Shown: positions 36,250-48,335 of the stretch, in pieces
How the letters are laid out: every line of letters starts with the position of its first letter
Position numbering within the stretch: the stretch's first letter is position 1
From: Gibbula magus
Lineage: Eukaryota > Mollusca > Gastropoda > Trochida > Trochidae
Direction of reading: 5' to 3'
Assembly (NCBI GenBank): GCA_936450465.1
Contig: OW388293.1
Location: 86,574,134 to 86,638,133, forward strand
Length of the DNA: 64,000 nt
The notes under the pieces: model-generated
What the model was told of the DNA's origin: nothing
Seen by the model: only the letters and a program-made list of their open reading frames with translations
Databases searched by the model: none
Made by a program: the position numbers and the translations under genes

Positions 36250-39200
36250 AAGTGTAGGCGTCGTGAAGAGTGAATAAAGCAGACATCGCCGACAGCTGAT
36301 GACTATAAACAAGCCGCGGGCACCAAGGAACAAGATTGCTTTGAAAGTGATCTTATAAATACCTTTTAAATTATTCTCGAGAATGTCACACAAGAATGAT
36401 GTTTAAAGAAAAACAAAGTTTGATAATGAGGTTGACAAAATCAAAAGCTATCAAGAAGCATTCATCGAGAATATGGTTCGTACTAGTAATTATTTGTAAA
36501 TACTCTTACCAACTACTTTTATTGTAGAATAATGATTCTTCCATTCCAACATAGTTTGATAAAGAGGTTCCAGTAATTAAAAGCAATTCAATTGATGTAT
36601 ACCTTCAAATTTAATCTGTAGAACAAAGGCATGATTGATGATAAGAACTCGTGATAAACAAACATCTAAATCTGTATATTCCCAACATGTAGATAGCAAC
36701 ACTTTGTTTGGCATCGAGTGTAGACTATATTAGGGTATCGCCGCAGAGGACTGTATTCTATGTACAAACGATCTGATTTATGTGAAGTAAATTCTACTTA
36801 CTGTCTCGTTAAATATCTCCCCTGCCACTTCAGAATAACCTTCATCTTTCATCTTGATACATAAAAACAGGGCAATGACGCTCATACCACGTGAAAAAAG
36901 GAACTCTTATTTGCCCTTAAATTCTACGCCCAGGAGCGAAACAATACCAACCAAAATACAATATATTTTACTCTACATAGTCATACCATGTCCCAAAGCC
37001 ATCTAAATTTGTAATTTTGGAAACATTATCAGGTCATAGTTCTGAAAAATAGGGCTTTATAAAAACATCGTTTTGCAATATCCATAAGCACAGAGAAAAA
37101 GGAAGTGAAATATATTTTGTTGGTTTATGACTGTTTACAGCAACGCTGCGTCATGACCAGCAGCAATATGTTAATCGTGTTTCTTATCGTGTTTGCTTCA
37201 AAATACAGCGATGGTATTTTCAACAGATGTAATAATCAAAATACATCGCTTGAGAAGCGCAAACAACATCACAATTTGCCATTGTTACCTCACCAGGATG
37301 TTCTTGTTATTCACACGAAAATAAAAGATCTCAGTGGGACTTCGAATTAAGTGCAAACAAATTATCCGTAATTGTAAGTGGCAATTGTTTCTTTAGTGTG
37401 TCATTTAAATAAATGTTAAATGAAATGTAATTGAAATCAGCTAACGAAATAGAAACTAACATCCGTTGCAATACTCGTCCCTCTTTAACTGAACAAATGA
37501 ACAGTGGAACACCACAGGGGTTTGTTCTGATTTCCTCGGTATTTATTGAAACAGGAAATTACTCTTGTAATAGTTAATACACGGTTTATAACGAAGCACT
37601 GCTAATGTAGTGGAATAGCACTCATGATAGTGTTATGTATTAGCAATATGGGATCTCAGGATATCGAGATGTTAGGCTACCATTATACATATTACAACTG
37701 AAAGAAAGAAGAAAATTTCGAAAGTCGACTAAATATATTCTCTGAAATAAGTGAATGATAATGAACACCAGAATAAGACAGATAGTGTAGGTTGGAAATT
37801 CAACAAATCTGTATATTGGTGAGATTAATTGATGCATGAAACTATTCCCTGCAATGTTGGAGTACAACCATTGTCACTGTTGAGTGCTCTCTTAGGGTGT
37901 TTTGATATCCACTGTGTTACTTCCATTTAATAAACCCTATATATTATTTATATACGATCATCGTTGTTCATAGCTGTCAACATGACCAGGTACGTATTCC
38001 AAGCACATGCATCAGATCAAGTACACAATTATTATAATTGCCATGCACTAACGTGATTTATCTAATGTTGCTTGATATAAACTGAATAATCCAATGATAT
38101 ACTGTATAAAAGATAGCGAATCAGAAGTAATGGATACAACTGTATTTGGTGGATGCCGCTGGACAGTCTACACGTTCTTATAAAATATACACTGCAGGTT
38201 CACATTGAAATGTTTTTATACTACATAATGTTGAAATCCATCCTTTGTCATTACTTTCCCCTGAACAAGATGTATAGTCATAGCGTAGACATATGTACGT
38301 TGTAGTCTGAATAACACTGGCACAAGTACTAAAGATAAATGATGTGCTAGAAAACTCACAATTCAATGTAATTAAATATCTGAGGCCATAAAGGATGAAC
38401 TGTACTGAGATCGATTCTATAGAGTTTATGTTTAATCTGACAAGAGTTCAAAGCATAACACCCTTTAGCTGACAGTCATCGTCAAAAGATGGTGATGGAG
38501 ACATCTCATCAAAACAATTTACACTCGAGTTATATGATTCATTACAAAAGTTCCAATGATAAATCAGTGTGCTATAAAATTAACGTTCCATTATACATTG
38601 AATATGTTTAACACTATGGGCCTTTAAAAGACAAGTAAGTGTTCTGAGACACTGCTTCAACGAGATCGATACGATTGAGTTAATGTAGAATCTGACAAGA
38701 GTTCAAAGCATAGCTCTCTAAAGCTGACAATCAATTTCAAAAGATGGTAATTAAGACATCTCCTCAAAGCGATCTGATTCATAATATCTGAAAGGTTCAA
38801 CAGACTCATACACACACAGATACATATATATCAACAAAGGACAGTTGACTATACATGTAACTGAGGCAAATATGTATAAATAGTTTCAATTATTAGAATA
38901 CACAGGATATGGTTATCATTACAACGGGATGCCCTTAACAACTTGTGTTAATCTTTAATTAAGTTAATCTTCTCCAATCAATTACTATCACCAGAACATG
39001 AACATTACTTATTAATGTAAATAATACTTACATGTGTATCCTCGAGTGTCGATGACAAGAAATAGAGAAATAAGTTACGACAAACTAAATGATCAAAAAT
39101 TGCTGCTACAATCCCTTATAAATATGTACATAAAGTTGGGACATTTCTTTGGGGGTTTATTTGAGTAAACTAACAATACCAAAGAAATGAGAAAAACACA

Positions 39201-39480
39201 AATACAATGACATTAAATATTGCAATTTGGGCAGTGTGTTTTTAAAAAATAAAATTAGGGACGAAAAATTATGATGTCATGATGAAAGTGACTGGGGGAC
39301 GGGGGTACAATGCTCTGGGGTTGAGGGTTTATTTGATGACTTCATTGAGGTTGTAATAAAACCATATGCATCAGACCTATTACTTGACACAACAGCATGT
39401 GATCAACATATCTATTGTTACAGCATTGTGTACACTAGCTTAAGTGTGTGTAAAGCATATTTCTAAAACTTATATACTAC
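36250..39480. repeat. Partial duplication unit 3 and AT-rich spacer
   Basis: Array-related pieces are the exon block at 36,715-36,880 and a block at 37,280-37,560 that matches 58,210-58,530 (GTGGGACTTCGAATTAAGTG, ACAGGAAATTA). A pair of internal similar stretches, 38,390-38,540 and 38,640-38,770 (GATCGAT, ATCTGACAAGAGTTCAAAGCATA), is a local duplication. I see no gene from 38,780 to 39,480. Confidence 0.5.
36762..36852 (-). pseudogene. Array exon block, unit 3 copy
   Basis: From ATG at 36,852: MKDEGYSEVAGEIFNETV then SRIYFT. It keeps the GEIFN-TV-RIYF core with several replacements compared with units 1 and 2. Same unknown family. Confidence 0.35.
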
Positions 39481-39681
39481 TTTATATATATTCTTAAAAA
39501 ATGGCAGAACGGCAGAGGAAAAAATCTGAAACAACTGTTATCAAAAGCGTGCTTTATGGACCAAACTCCTGCGTTAAATTTTCACGAAATGTAAAAGGCC
39601 AAATAGCGGCACATGTTCACGCATTTTGGAGGTAAAATAATTCACCTTTAAATAGTTCCAAATACAAAATAATGGAAAATA

Positions 39682-39990
39682 ATGGAAAATATGTCTTGCG
39701 CCTCTGGAAACCTAATTCATGTAATAACATGCGCTGGTTGTGGTGAAGAATATATTGGGCAAACGGGGGATGTACTTAGAGCAAGACTACGAGTACACAA
39801 ACAACAGATTAAAACCCCAACCTATAGATGTTTCCCCCTCAGCGCACATATTGATGAATGCGCAAAGAATTGCAGTCCCCCGTTTACAATCTGTCCAATT
39901 TACAATATGCGCAAAGAGAATGAAGAGCTGAGGACAATCAAAGAAATATATTTTATTGAAGGATATACGCCCAAACTTAACTGTACATAA
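39682..39990 (+). pseudogene. Penelope-like element, GIY-YIG endonuclease fragment
   Basis: C-terminal endonuclease domain of a Penelope-like retroelement, which nicks target DNA for reverse transcription. The frame has NLIHVITCAGCGEEYIGQTG (the GIY-YIG core as HVI...YIG), LRARLRVHKQQI, LSAHIDEC, a FTICPIYNM segment, KEIYFIEGYTP (the catalytic Glu region) and LN near the end. The linked zinc-finger cysteines are partly present (CASG, CAGC). The reverse transcriptase that should precede it is missing, so this is a 5'-truncated copy in + orientation. The characteristic tail with a hammerhead-like core follows after 125 bp. Confidence 0.85.
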
Positions 39991-40104
39991 TATGAAATCA
40001 TGTTGACGTCGCATTTACTGTATATTGTTTAATGTGGTATGCATATGACGTCATGAATTACGTCCCTTGTCATTGTTGACGCTACATCATTAGCAACACA
40101 ATGT

Positions 40105-40165
40105 ATAAGTTTCCCTGATGAACACTATGGTGTGAAACCGGTCGGAAATGAACTTACATGAAAGT
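40105..40165 (+). ncRNA. Hammerhead-ribozyme-like core in Penelope tail
   Basis: CTGATGA at 40115-40121, a short hairpin ACAC-TATG-GTGT, then GAAAC at 40134-40138. These are the two conserved strands of the hammerhead core around stem II, and Penelope-like elements are known to carry type I hammerheads in their terminal regions. A convincing stem III and the U-H cleavage triplet are not obvious (CCG-GT-CGG has too short a loop), so activity is unproven. Confidence 0.45.
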
Positions 40166-40169
40166 TAAT

Positions 40170-42275
40170 CTTCAGTATGTCATTTCTTAAGAATATCTGA
40201 AACCTAAACCATGAACTTTTAACTTTTACATCTATATATATTCCTTGCTCAGATGCTCTTGATAATTTGTATGATTTGTTTAATTTGTTCCAATAACATT
40301 GACTTCACCATAACTTGTCCTTTCATTACGTCCCCTTTCATTAAAGTAATTTGTAAGTGATTCTTTAAAGTAACAAATCATTGATTCCTGTTTGACACCA
40401 ACTTCTGAAAATGAAACACCTGTACATTGCAAGAGACATTGGCGAGAACCTTTCTGTACTGGAAGTGGCAGGAGACACGGAATGGTCAGTACAGCTAATT
40501 GCTGGACAAATTGTAGCTGTCCCCGGGCACGGCATTCCTTGCAAAAGGTTATTTCTATATGTTGGGTTCACAGGCTATTTGAAGTGGTGGTTAAACATGG
40601 TGGTTAAATGTTGAAAATGAAAATCTCTTATAAACTAGGATGTCTACAAAAGCGGAGAAAGACAACTTGGTTAAACATTGGTAGGTTAGAAACTTACATC
40701 ATTCCATGGTTCAATATGAAAAATAAAATTGTTAAAATCAAAATTTCATTGAAGGTTTTTTTTATTATTGCAAAACGGATGAGAAAGATTTGATACAAAA
40801 TGTACATAAATGTGCAACTATTGTTGACAGAGTTAGAACCAGATGTTGAAGTGTGAGAGATTCAGTTGCCAGCTATCGAACAAACACCATATATTGATCT
40901 GTTTTAAGTATACGGATCCAGTAGCTCAGGAGTGTTATGCTTACAAACAACGTTGAAACCTTCCCGATTTAAACGTATTCTTCTGTATTGTAATAGAGGA
41001 GGTGCATCTTGATGTAAACAGTTCATACAATGCCATTATCTACCCAATCGACCAATAATTATTTACTAAATCTACTGTTATTCCCACAGATTACGTCTAA
41101 ACTGAAACTCTCGACCGTCTGACATTATATCCACAACAACATCAAGTGTCTTCTGAACCCAGTTTAGCCATGTTATAGTTGGTGTTATTAAACAATTATT
41201 GACTTCACGTGTCCAAGGTCGATAATTCATTGGATCAATCGAGTCTGAAGTCTATAATTGTTTTATTATATGAACACTGTCTTAACTTGCTATTCTGCCG
41301 TAACAGGTATATATGAGGCGAACGATTTCAGCATGATACTTCAAGATTCAATGAAAACAAATCGAGCTTAAATTCAATTGTTTAATGTTAGAATCAATTT
41401 GTACTTTTAACAGTTAATAATATATTATAGTATAATATAGTATTTAACTTAATCAAGTTTATATAGTTGATCAGCCATGGGGACGAGGTTGCTTATATTC
41501 AACTTCGAAATTCTTCAAATTCTGGCGACGTTTCTCGTTTAGGTACGCCTTCATGGTCTTCTCAGCACTGGCTGTTGCCCTCGTGGTGTTCGGCACATCA
41601 TTTTTCTTTCAGCAGATAGTTTATTTCCTTATTAGAAACAGTTACGAATCTTTACTTTGAAGTTTATTTCTTTGACGTTGTATCGTTTTACCGTCGACTT
41701 CCATATTGTTGATACGAAAGGGACGTAACTCTACTTCAGCACGGTCACAGAGACGAAGCGATGCATATCGCTTGATTTACAGTACTACACGCGAAGTACG
41801 GAGTTCAAAACCGAGATCTCCCAAAGCTATTTTTAGCCAGCTGAGGTGTCCGGATTGTTATATCAACCTCTCGCGCGTCACACAGGTTGACATCGCTTGG
41901 CGTCAGTGCTGTCATGTGACCAAGTAGACCTATCAGAAAGACGGAAATAATCCATTTATATAATAATTATTGTTATTACCCTATTACAAATGTAACTACT
42001 AATAGCTGCAAACAACCAATCAATGACCGTGATTAATAGTTTTACATGAGTTTTAGAAGCCAACGATTTACCAACACCCTGAACAATCATTATCGTTTGC
42101 AGATACAGAAGTATGATCTCTGCGTGAACATAACACTGCCTGGACATAGATGACGTGCTGATTAATACTCAAAACAAATACTTATCAACATGTACACATC
42201 AGCTAATAGTTGAGAGAACACATGACTTGATCGGTAAAACCTACTAAAACTAGTAATTCCAATATATTCCAACAT
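40170..42275. other. No gene seen
   Basis: AT-rich DNA. Short frames of 60-73 codons at 40,392-40,614 and 41,706-41,927 show no domain, splice context or conservation and I do not call them genes. Confidence 0.45.
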
Positions 42276-42277
42276 TT

Positions 42278-42387
42278 AGCACCGATGGTGCAGTCATATT
42301 GTACTTGCAAACACCGATGGTGCAGTCATATTGTACTTGCAAACACCGATGGTGCAGTCATATTGTACTTGCAAACACCGATGGTTC
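42278..42387. repeat. 32-bp tandem repeat, 3.4 copies
   Basis: ACCGATGGTGCAGTCATATT recurs at 42281, 42313 and 42345, with a partial copy at 42377; spacing is exactly 32 bp and copies are essentially identical, so the array is young. Confidence 0.95.
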
Positions 42388-43215
42388 CACGCTAGTTAAC
42401 AAAGTTCCCCTGATCTCGTTCCTTAGATCAAGTGAAGATCAATATATAATTAACATGTTGCTATTATTTTAGGAGAGATGACACCCAGAAAGCGAAATCA
42501 CTTATGGTAACATGTTGCCACACTTTGATTGGGGCATAGGCTTACTCGTACATCTGAGAAACTCGCTTGAATGTATATATGTGTTAACGGTATATGTGCA
42601 GCATTCACACGTCGTTATCGTCACTTACATAGTCGCGATAGATATGGTCTTCTGGATGGTATTCATAGTATGTACACCTGAGTGAGTGGTGACCAACTTG
42701 TGTAATCAAATGATACTTGTTATTCCACTTTGCACTCTATGCTATGTTTGACAATAATAATGTCATCGGCAAAGAGAAGTTTTCGTAACCATTTAGTCTG
42801 CTTAAATGAAGTGGAGCCGTCATTAAATAAACTCAGATAAACGAACAGACACATGTTAATCACATAAGGGGATGTGCAGAAAGTCTAAACACTCTTTAAA
42901 GATAAGACATACATTTCGTATTAATCAGGAGTTTTCACTGGCACATTTTTTTAAGATATTGCTGGACCTGTAATATCATCCAAATATCATTTTGTAAAAT
43001 GTATACTAAGACTTAAAAACACATCTTCACTGCAGTTTTGATCAAGTCTAGTCAAGTGTTACTTAGACGGACTAGTGTATCACTATTATTGGAAATTTTG
43101 GATATTTTATATATAATTAAGTAAATAAAAATGAGTCGTTTCTCACGTGAAGAATGGTTATATATAGAAAAGAGTAAACATCAGATGGGTTTGACTGGAT
43201 CAATATTCTTTTATA

Positions 43216-43218
<3 letters not shown>

Positions 43219-43308
<90 letters not shown>
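43219..43308. repeat. (TA)n(GATA)n compound microsatellite
   Basis: TA repeat to about 43,270 passing into GATA repeats to 43,308. The region 42,390-43,218 before it shows no gene. Confidence 0.97.
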
Positions 43309-43309
<1 letters not shown>

Positions 43310-43744
43310 GTTATCATAGACTCGTTGAGAGGATACTTATACGGCTACATTGGTTTCATGTGCTTATTGTGACATCGTGTGTCATCTGCCTCGTTACCAG
43401 GACATTTCCCGGTATTCGGAAATACCCACCGCTAACCTGATACAACAACTGTCATGCACGGATATATATGATCATGAACAACCTCGTTCAGTTGTCAACC
43501 TGTCAGTCTGTTTGGTGTACATTCTAACTGATACAGTAAGATGTTTGCAAAGAGAAGGAACTGTATTTTTGCTCATAATCACCATCGGTTCTTGTGCGAG
43601 AACTTGACCTCCACCAGGAATGCTATGGTGTCCTATTTATGTATATTCCATTCTAATAGTATTGAGATTATTCTATTATTTTACATAAAACTTATAAAAG
43701 AATAAGCTCAGTAATATTATAATGAAATAGATGTAGATAGGACA

Positions 43745-45460
43745 CGATAGAATTTCTGATTGAGGGCAAGTTCAGAAGTCTGGAGAGCTGGCTTGTGGTT
43801 TAAAATGATGAAATCCGGAATTGAAGGAAAATTTATGACTTGTTAAAAACATGTACCGCAATATAAAATCCTCTGTCACATTTAACCATGAAGTATCTGA
43901 TCTGTTCCCCTGCCGATCCGGCGTGCGTCAGGGAGAAAACATCTCACCTTTACTGTTTTTTATCTTTATAAACGACCTTGAACAATCTTTGCATGAAAAT
44001 GGTTGTTCCGGTATAAGCATTGAAACTAAGTCACGCGATGATATATCTTTGTTTATAACGTTTCTTTCATTGTTGTACGCAGACGATACCGCCCTCTTTA
44101 GTGATACCCCTGAAGGCCTTCAAAATTCCCTCAACGCTTTTTCCAAGTACTGTGTTAAATGGAATCTAAAAGTAAATATTTCGAAAACGAAAATTCTAAT
44201 TTTTGGAAGTGGCCCCTCAAAAAACTGCAAATTTAAATTTATGTTTGGCAACTCCCGTTTAGATATAGTTGATGATAACGTCTACCTTGGTTTTAAGTTT
44301 CACCGAAATAGAAGATTGTTAGCTGGGTTGAAATCTATCGCAAAAACCGCCTCAAAGGCGATGTTTTGTCTATTAAAAAGAGCTCGAAATATAAATATGC
44401 CACTTGATTGCCTATTAACGGCATTTGATGCCATGATTGTACTTATTTTATTGTATGGATGTGAGGTATGGGGATATCAAAATACGTCCATAATTGAAAG
44501 AACCTATTTGAAATTTCTGAAATTAGCTGCAGGTTTAAAATCTTCTACCCCGTCATATATGCTCTATGGAGAGCTCGGTAGGACCATTTTGTCAATTCAA
44601 ATAGCAAAAAGAATGATTTCACACTATTAGCGGGCAATAACGAAAAGGTAAAGTTATCTCAAGCTCTCTATTCATTCATATCCTTCAATTTTACTAATAA
44701 TATTGGTACTAATCCATGGATAGTATATGTTAAACATATAATAGACACTTGTGGGTTGTCGTATATATTTACAAATCCAACAGCATGTAATACTTCTTGG
44801 TTACTCCTGCGAATCGAATCAATTCCAACAGATCAATTTTATCAAGCTTGGCGTACTGATATAACATCTAGCTCAAAGGGACAGTACTTCCAACTTCTAA
44901 AAGAATTACCACGTTTTGAAAAATATTTATTTCTTCCTAAAACCATTTCAACCCCAATACTTCGATTTAGAACCGCTTACCATAGACTAACCATAGAAAT
45001 TGGACGCTGGCAAAATATTGTTAAACATGATAGAATATGCAAGTTCTGTAACTCCCCTTCAATCGGTGACGAGTACCATTATTTACTTAAATGTCCTAAA
45101 CTGAATAATGAAAGATCATTGCTAATTGATATATGTTTTTACACTTGGCCGAACCTGATTACATTTAAAAAAAACTAATGGCAAATACGATGTTAGAGTA
45201 CTAAAGAAACTTGCAAAATTAATAAACATTATCTTTAAGAACTGCTAAAAGAATTTTTTTTTTTGATGAATGTATATTTTATGTAAATATTTTATGTACA
45301 TAATAGAGAATATGTATTTACATGGATCTGTATGGGTATATGTGTCTCTCTCTGCTGTCTTGATTAATTTATGTATATATGTTTGTATAATTGTATTGCT
45401 CTTGTAACACCGTTGGTGGCAATTGAGCTTAATAAATGAATCTTGAATGAATCTTGGAAA
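43745..45460 (+). pseudogene. Non-LTR retrotransposon, 5'-truncated (reverse transcriptase)
   Basis: 3' half of a LINE. Before 43,851 a different frame gives WFKMMKSGIEGKFMT. The frame 43,851-44,630 then holds RT motifs: SGVRQGENISPLLF, the catalytic YADDTALFSD, WNLKVNISKTKI and the thumb-side LILLYGCEVWG. After a frame change, 44,756-45,178 carries the C-terminal part with FRTAYHRLTIEIGRW and a cysteine-histidine motif CKFCNSPS...HYLLKCP. The 3' UTR ends near 45,455 in short TGAATCT repeats, typical of CR1/L2-like tails. No endonuclease domain remains, and at least two frameshifts make it inactive. The clade assignment is tentative. Confidence 0.85.
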
Positions 45461-45711
45461 TGATAAAAAGAAAATGTTGAAATGTCGAACCAGCTCTATA
45501 ATAATTGATTTCGTGACACGCTTGGGCAACAAGAAAATAGTGAAGACAATGGTAGTTTAAACTAGATGTTAAATGATACTGTTTATTATAGTATACATGT
45601 AATTCAGAAAAAAATGACAGTACATGTATTTATAAAACACAAAATCAGTCGACCTTTCAGTACTGGATACAGAAGAAGGAGTATTAGCCATGATGTGGAT
45701 ATACATGTTAA

Positions 45712-46066
45712 AGGCGCTGTAGCACGTTTTTTTGCTGAAATAAGTCGATGAAATGTATTTGAAAAATAATGTCAACAATAGTAAAACACCCATCTCTCTT
45801 CGGAAAATCAAGTTGCAAATGAGTGTACATGGTTCCGTAAAGCCATGGGATTTTTTTTTGTCATTCGAATATAATAAAATGTGTTCACAATAAAATGGCC
45901 GCCATGCAATTTTGGCTTTATACCCAACACCGTTATTACCACTACGGATCATTGGTTTGTGTTATAAGATGTTTTACCCTCTAAAGTAAATATAAATGAC
46001 ATAAACAATCATTATAAATGAGAAATTTGAAAAAATAAAATTTGCAAAAAACGTGCTACAGCGCCT
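45712..46066. mobile_element. MITE with TTAA duplication (Kolobok- or piggyBac-like)
   Basis: 355 bp with inverted ends AGGCGCTGTAGCACG...TTTTGC and GCAAAAAACGTGCTACAGCGCCT (about 24 bp, one T-length difference), flanked by TTAA at 45708-45711 and 46067-46070. There is no coding capacity. TTAA targets are used by piggyBac and Kolobok transposases; the AGG terminus argues against the usual CCY start of piggyBac, so Kolobok is my preference. Confidence 0.8.
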
Positions 46067-46070
46067 TTAA

Positions 46071-47325
46071 AGATTGGATTCTACATTGTCATCAGGAACA
46101 TGACAGCAAATTTGATATTCACAAATGTGACAAACATTATTATTGCATGGAGTGTCATGTTTCTAAATAAATTTGCTTTCAGTATTTAAACTGTTGGCCA
46201 GCAAATTGTTACAATAATAGAAGATACGAGTTGGCACAAGCATGATGATCTCCTCCGATGGTTTATATAAACATTGACACTAGAGAATGGGTGTTTCATA
46301 GTTAAATATAAAGCAGATCTATGACAATAATAATAAGTTGGTCAAAAAGGCGAACGAATATGCAATAAAAAGACGACATTGGTCCATAACCTGACATGTT
46401 TCCATGTGTTAATAAATTTTATTGTGCAATACGTCATGAATAAACCATGTGCTATGCTATATGTCAAGATGTTAAACCATGCATTAATCACGTCGCAATA
46501 CTTTGTGCGAACATGACTTCAGATAAAGGATCAATTACATTGTATTTTCACATCTGAAAATAACATATTTGTGATCATTGGTCGAGCATGACTTGCTTCC
46601 TAATGTCTGTTTGATGACTGTACTGGTAAACATCATCGTTTAAACTATCAGGATTTGTTAATATTTGTTGATACTTTGATACATACTGATATAATAATAC
46701 AATCTGAATAGGACAACTATCGCAATTAACAGGGAAGTTCGGGTAGTTGTCCTTGTCAATAAATCATTTCATCAACAACATTTAAGGACAGCAGAATGCT
46801 ATAAATCTCATATGTATACTATTCTATAATTTCAAAGGAATGTTGTCCATTCATTATCAATAAATATTCATTACTGTAACAATTGTTCTGATTAATTACT
46901 ACATATTAATTAGATAGCATTAGAGGTATCGTTGTAACTGATCACAAGGCGTTCTATTACTGAATGTAATAACCAATTAGAAATACATGTCATTTAGATA
47001 GTGAACAAATGTAAGACGATTATATTTGGGATAACACTAACCCAAATTTAATCATGCTAAACATGCTAATAACCAATGCTTACGATACATACTTTAAGCG
47101 GACTTCTAGTTTTGGATTGTTTACCATTTGATATTAAATAATGGATATTAATTGTGCACTTGTAATTGTACTGTTTTGCGAAGTGTTTCCTGGTTATCAG
47201 TTTATGTAGAAAATGACAGAGTGTAAATATATATACTTCCCTGTCTCAGTGATTCAACGATGTTAACATTCCCACAATCCGTGTTGAACACGATTGGCGT
47301 TTAATCAGTTTCAAATGTAAACTGT
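46071..47325. other. No gene seen
   Basis: AT-rich DNA with no supported exon, RNA or repeat. Confidence 0.45.
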
Positions 47326-47365
47326 TTGAGAGGCATTCTAGAAGTTGGTGTGATGAAGAATACCA

Positions 47366-47512
47366 ATATTTATGGATGATCAACTTCTTTATTAACAATA
47401 GCGACGTTTCCGTATAGATCCTTATACCGTTATCAAGCAGCTTGACAACGGTATAAGGATATATACCGAAACGTCGCTTTTGTTAATAAAGAAGTTGACC
47501 ATCGATAAATAT
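47366..47512. mobile_element. Two Penelope tails in inverted head-to-head arrangement
   Basis: The left half, read on the minus strand, and the right half, read on the plus strand, both give GATAACGGTATA or GACAACGGTATA, a TATACC/TATACG stem, GAAACGTCGC and TGTTAATAAAGAAGTTGAYC. They meet at CAAGCAGCTTG (47,434-47,444). This gives arms of about 73 bp with scattered differences. The hammerhead-like CTGATGA is decayed to TTGATAA or TTGACAA. Confidence 0.6.
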
Positions 47513-47714
47513 TTGTCTTCTTCAGTTTCAAATGTGACAGAGAAGATTGCTGTTCAGTCATTGAGGAGAGTTTAGAACAACGGGCTTATCTTTCTTTAGG
47601 ATTCACCCCTGCAGTGGTTCGCTGATATCATGCTACCTATTTCACAATCTCTGTCAGATTGTTTTGGTGCACAGGTGATTGAGATTTGGGGTCAGTTCAA
47701 ATTGCCCGGTACAG

Positions 47715-48335
47715 GATGGTGTAGAGATGTATGCTTTGTGATCTGATAAAGGTTTAAAAATAAAGGTGGCAGGTTTAAATTAATTCAGTATTTGTTTAAA
47801 ATCTGATTTTATAAAGGTGCAGTTAAGTCGTCTCAATTGTATGCTAAATAGTTTTAACAGTATCGAATACGATATCAACATCTATATTCACACATATTAC
47901 GATATCATTCAGCTTCTTATATAGAAGAAAAGCAAATGTTCTATATCATATTGATCTACTCACAATTTAATTTCTTTTGCAGATGTTTGCTTGTGACCTC
48001 AGTGGTGACATTGATGATGAAAGATGGTAAGAATGCCCACCACTCCTCAGAGTGTCGTCGACCTTGGAGTCGTCTCAAGGGATCTGGATACTTTTCCGTT
48101 AGAGAATTTGTTTGTTTTATTGGAGAAGAGTTCAAAATAAGTGTTTTATTCTGAAGCATATTAATACATTGTATACATGATTTGTTTCAGCCTTTCCCTC
48201 TTTGACTGTTACAGCATCAACATATTCTCCAAGTATATAATCAGCTTGATTCATCCTGTGCATTTTGATTTGTTTTAGAAATTATACAGTACTGATATCA
48301 CACTTCTCTCATACAGGAATCGTGATTACCACTCC
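47715..48335. repeat. Direct repeat A, left copy
   Basis: About 0.6 kb that matches 49,165-49,770 in the same order: GATAAAG.TT...GGTGCAGTTA, AGATGTTTGCTTGTGACCTC, GGTAAGAATG, AAGGGATCTGGATACTTTTC and TTTAGAAATTATAC. Near 47,982-48,027 a CAG/ATGTTTGCTTGTGACC segment ending GATG/GTAAGAAT could be a 46-nt exon, but the other copy has a stop in that frame. Confidence 0.75.

Larger units (their letters stand above)
22414..36250. repeat. Segmental duplication unit 2
   Basis: Direct copy of unit 1, longer because of insertions: the SINE at 31145, the piggyBac at 31757, an extra copy of block j at 28410, and unassigned AT-rich inserts around 25,260-26,160, 26,750-27,080, 27,440-27,980 and 28,800-30,000. 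Identity to unit 1 is uneven, from near-identical at 23742-23949 to barely alignable. No intact gene is seen outside the entries listed separately. Confidence 0.75.

Noticed and set aside
39501..39635. Short frame MAERQRKKSETTVIKS...FWR ending in AGG/GTAAAA
   Set aside because: Only 44 codons with no homology I recognise; it may be a chance frame upstream of the Penelope fragment.
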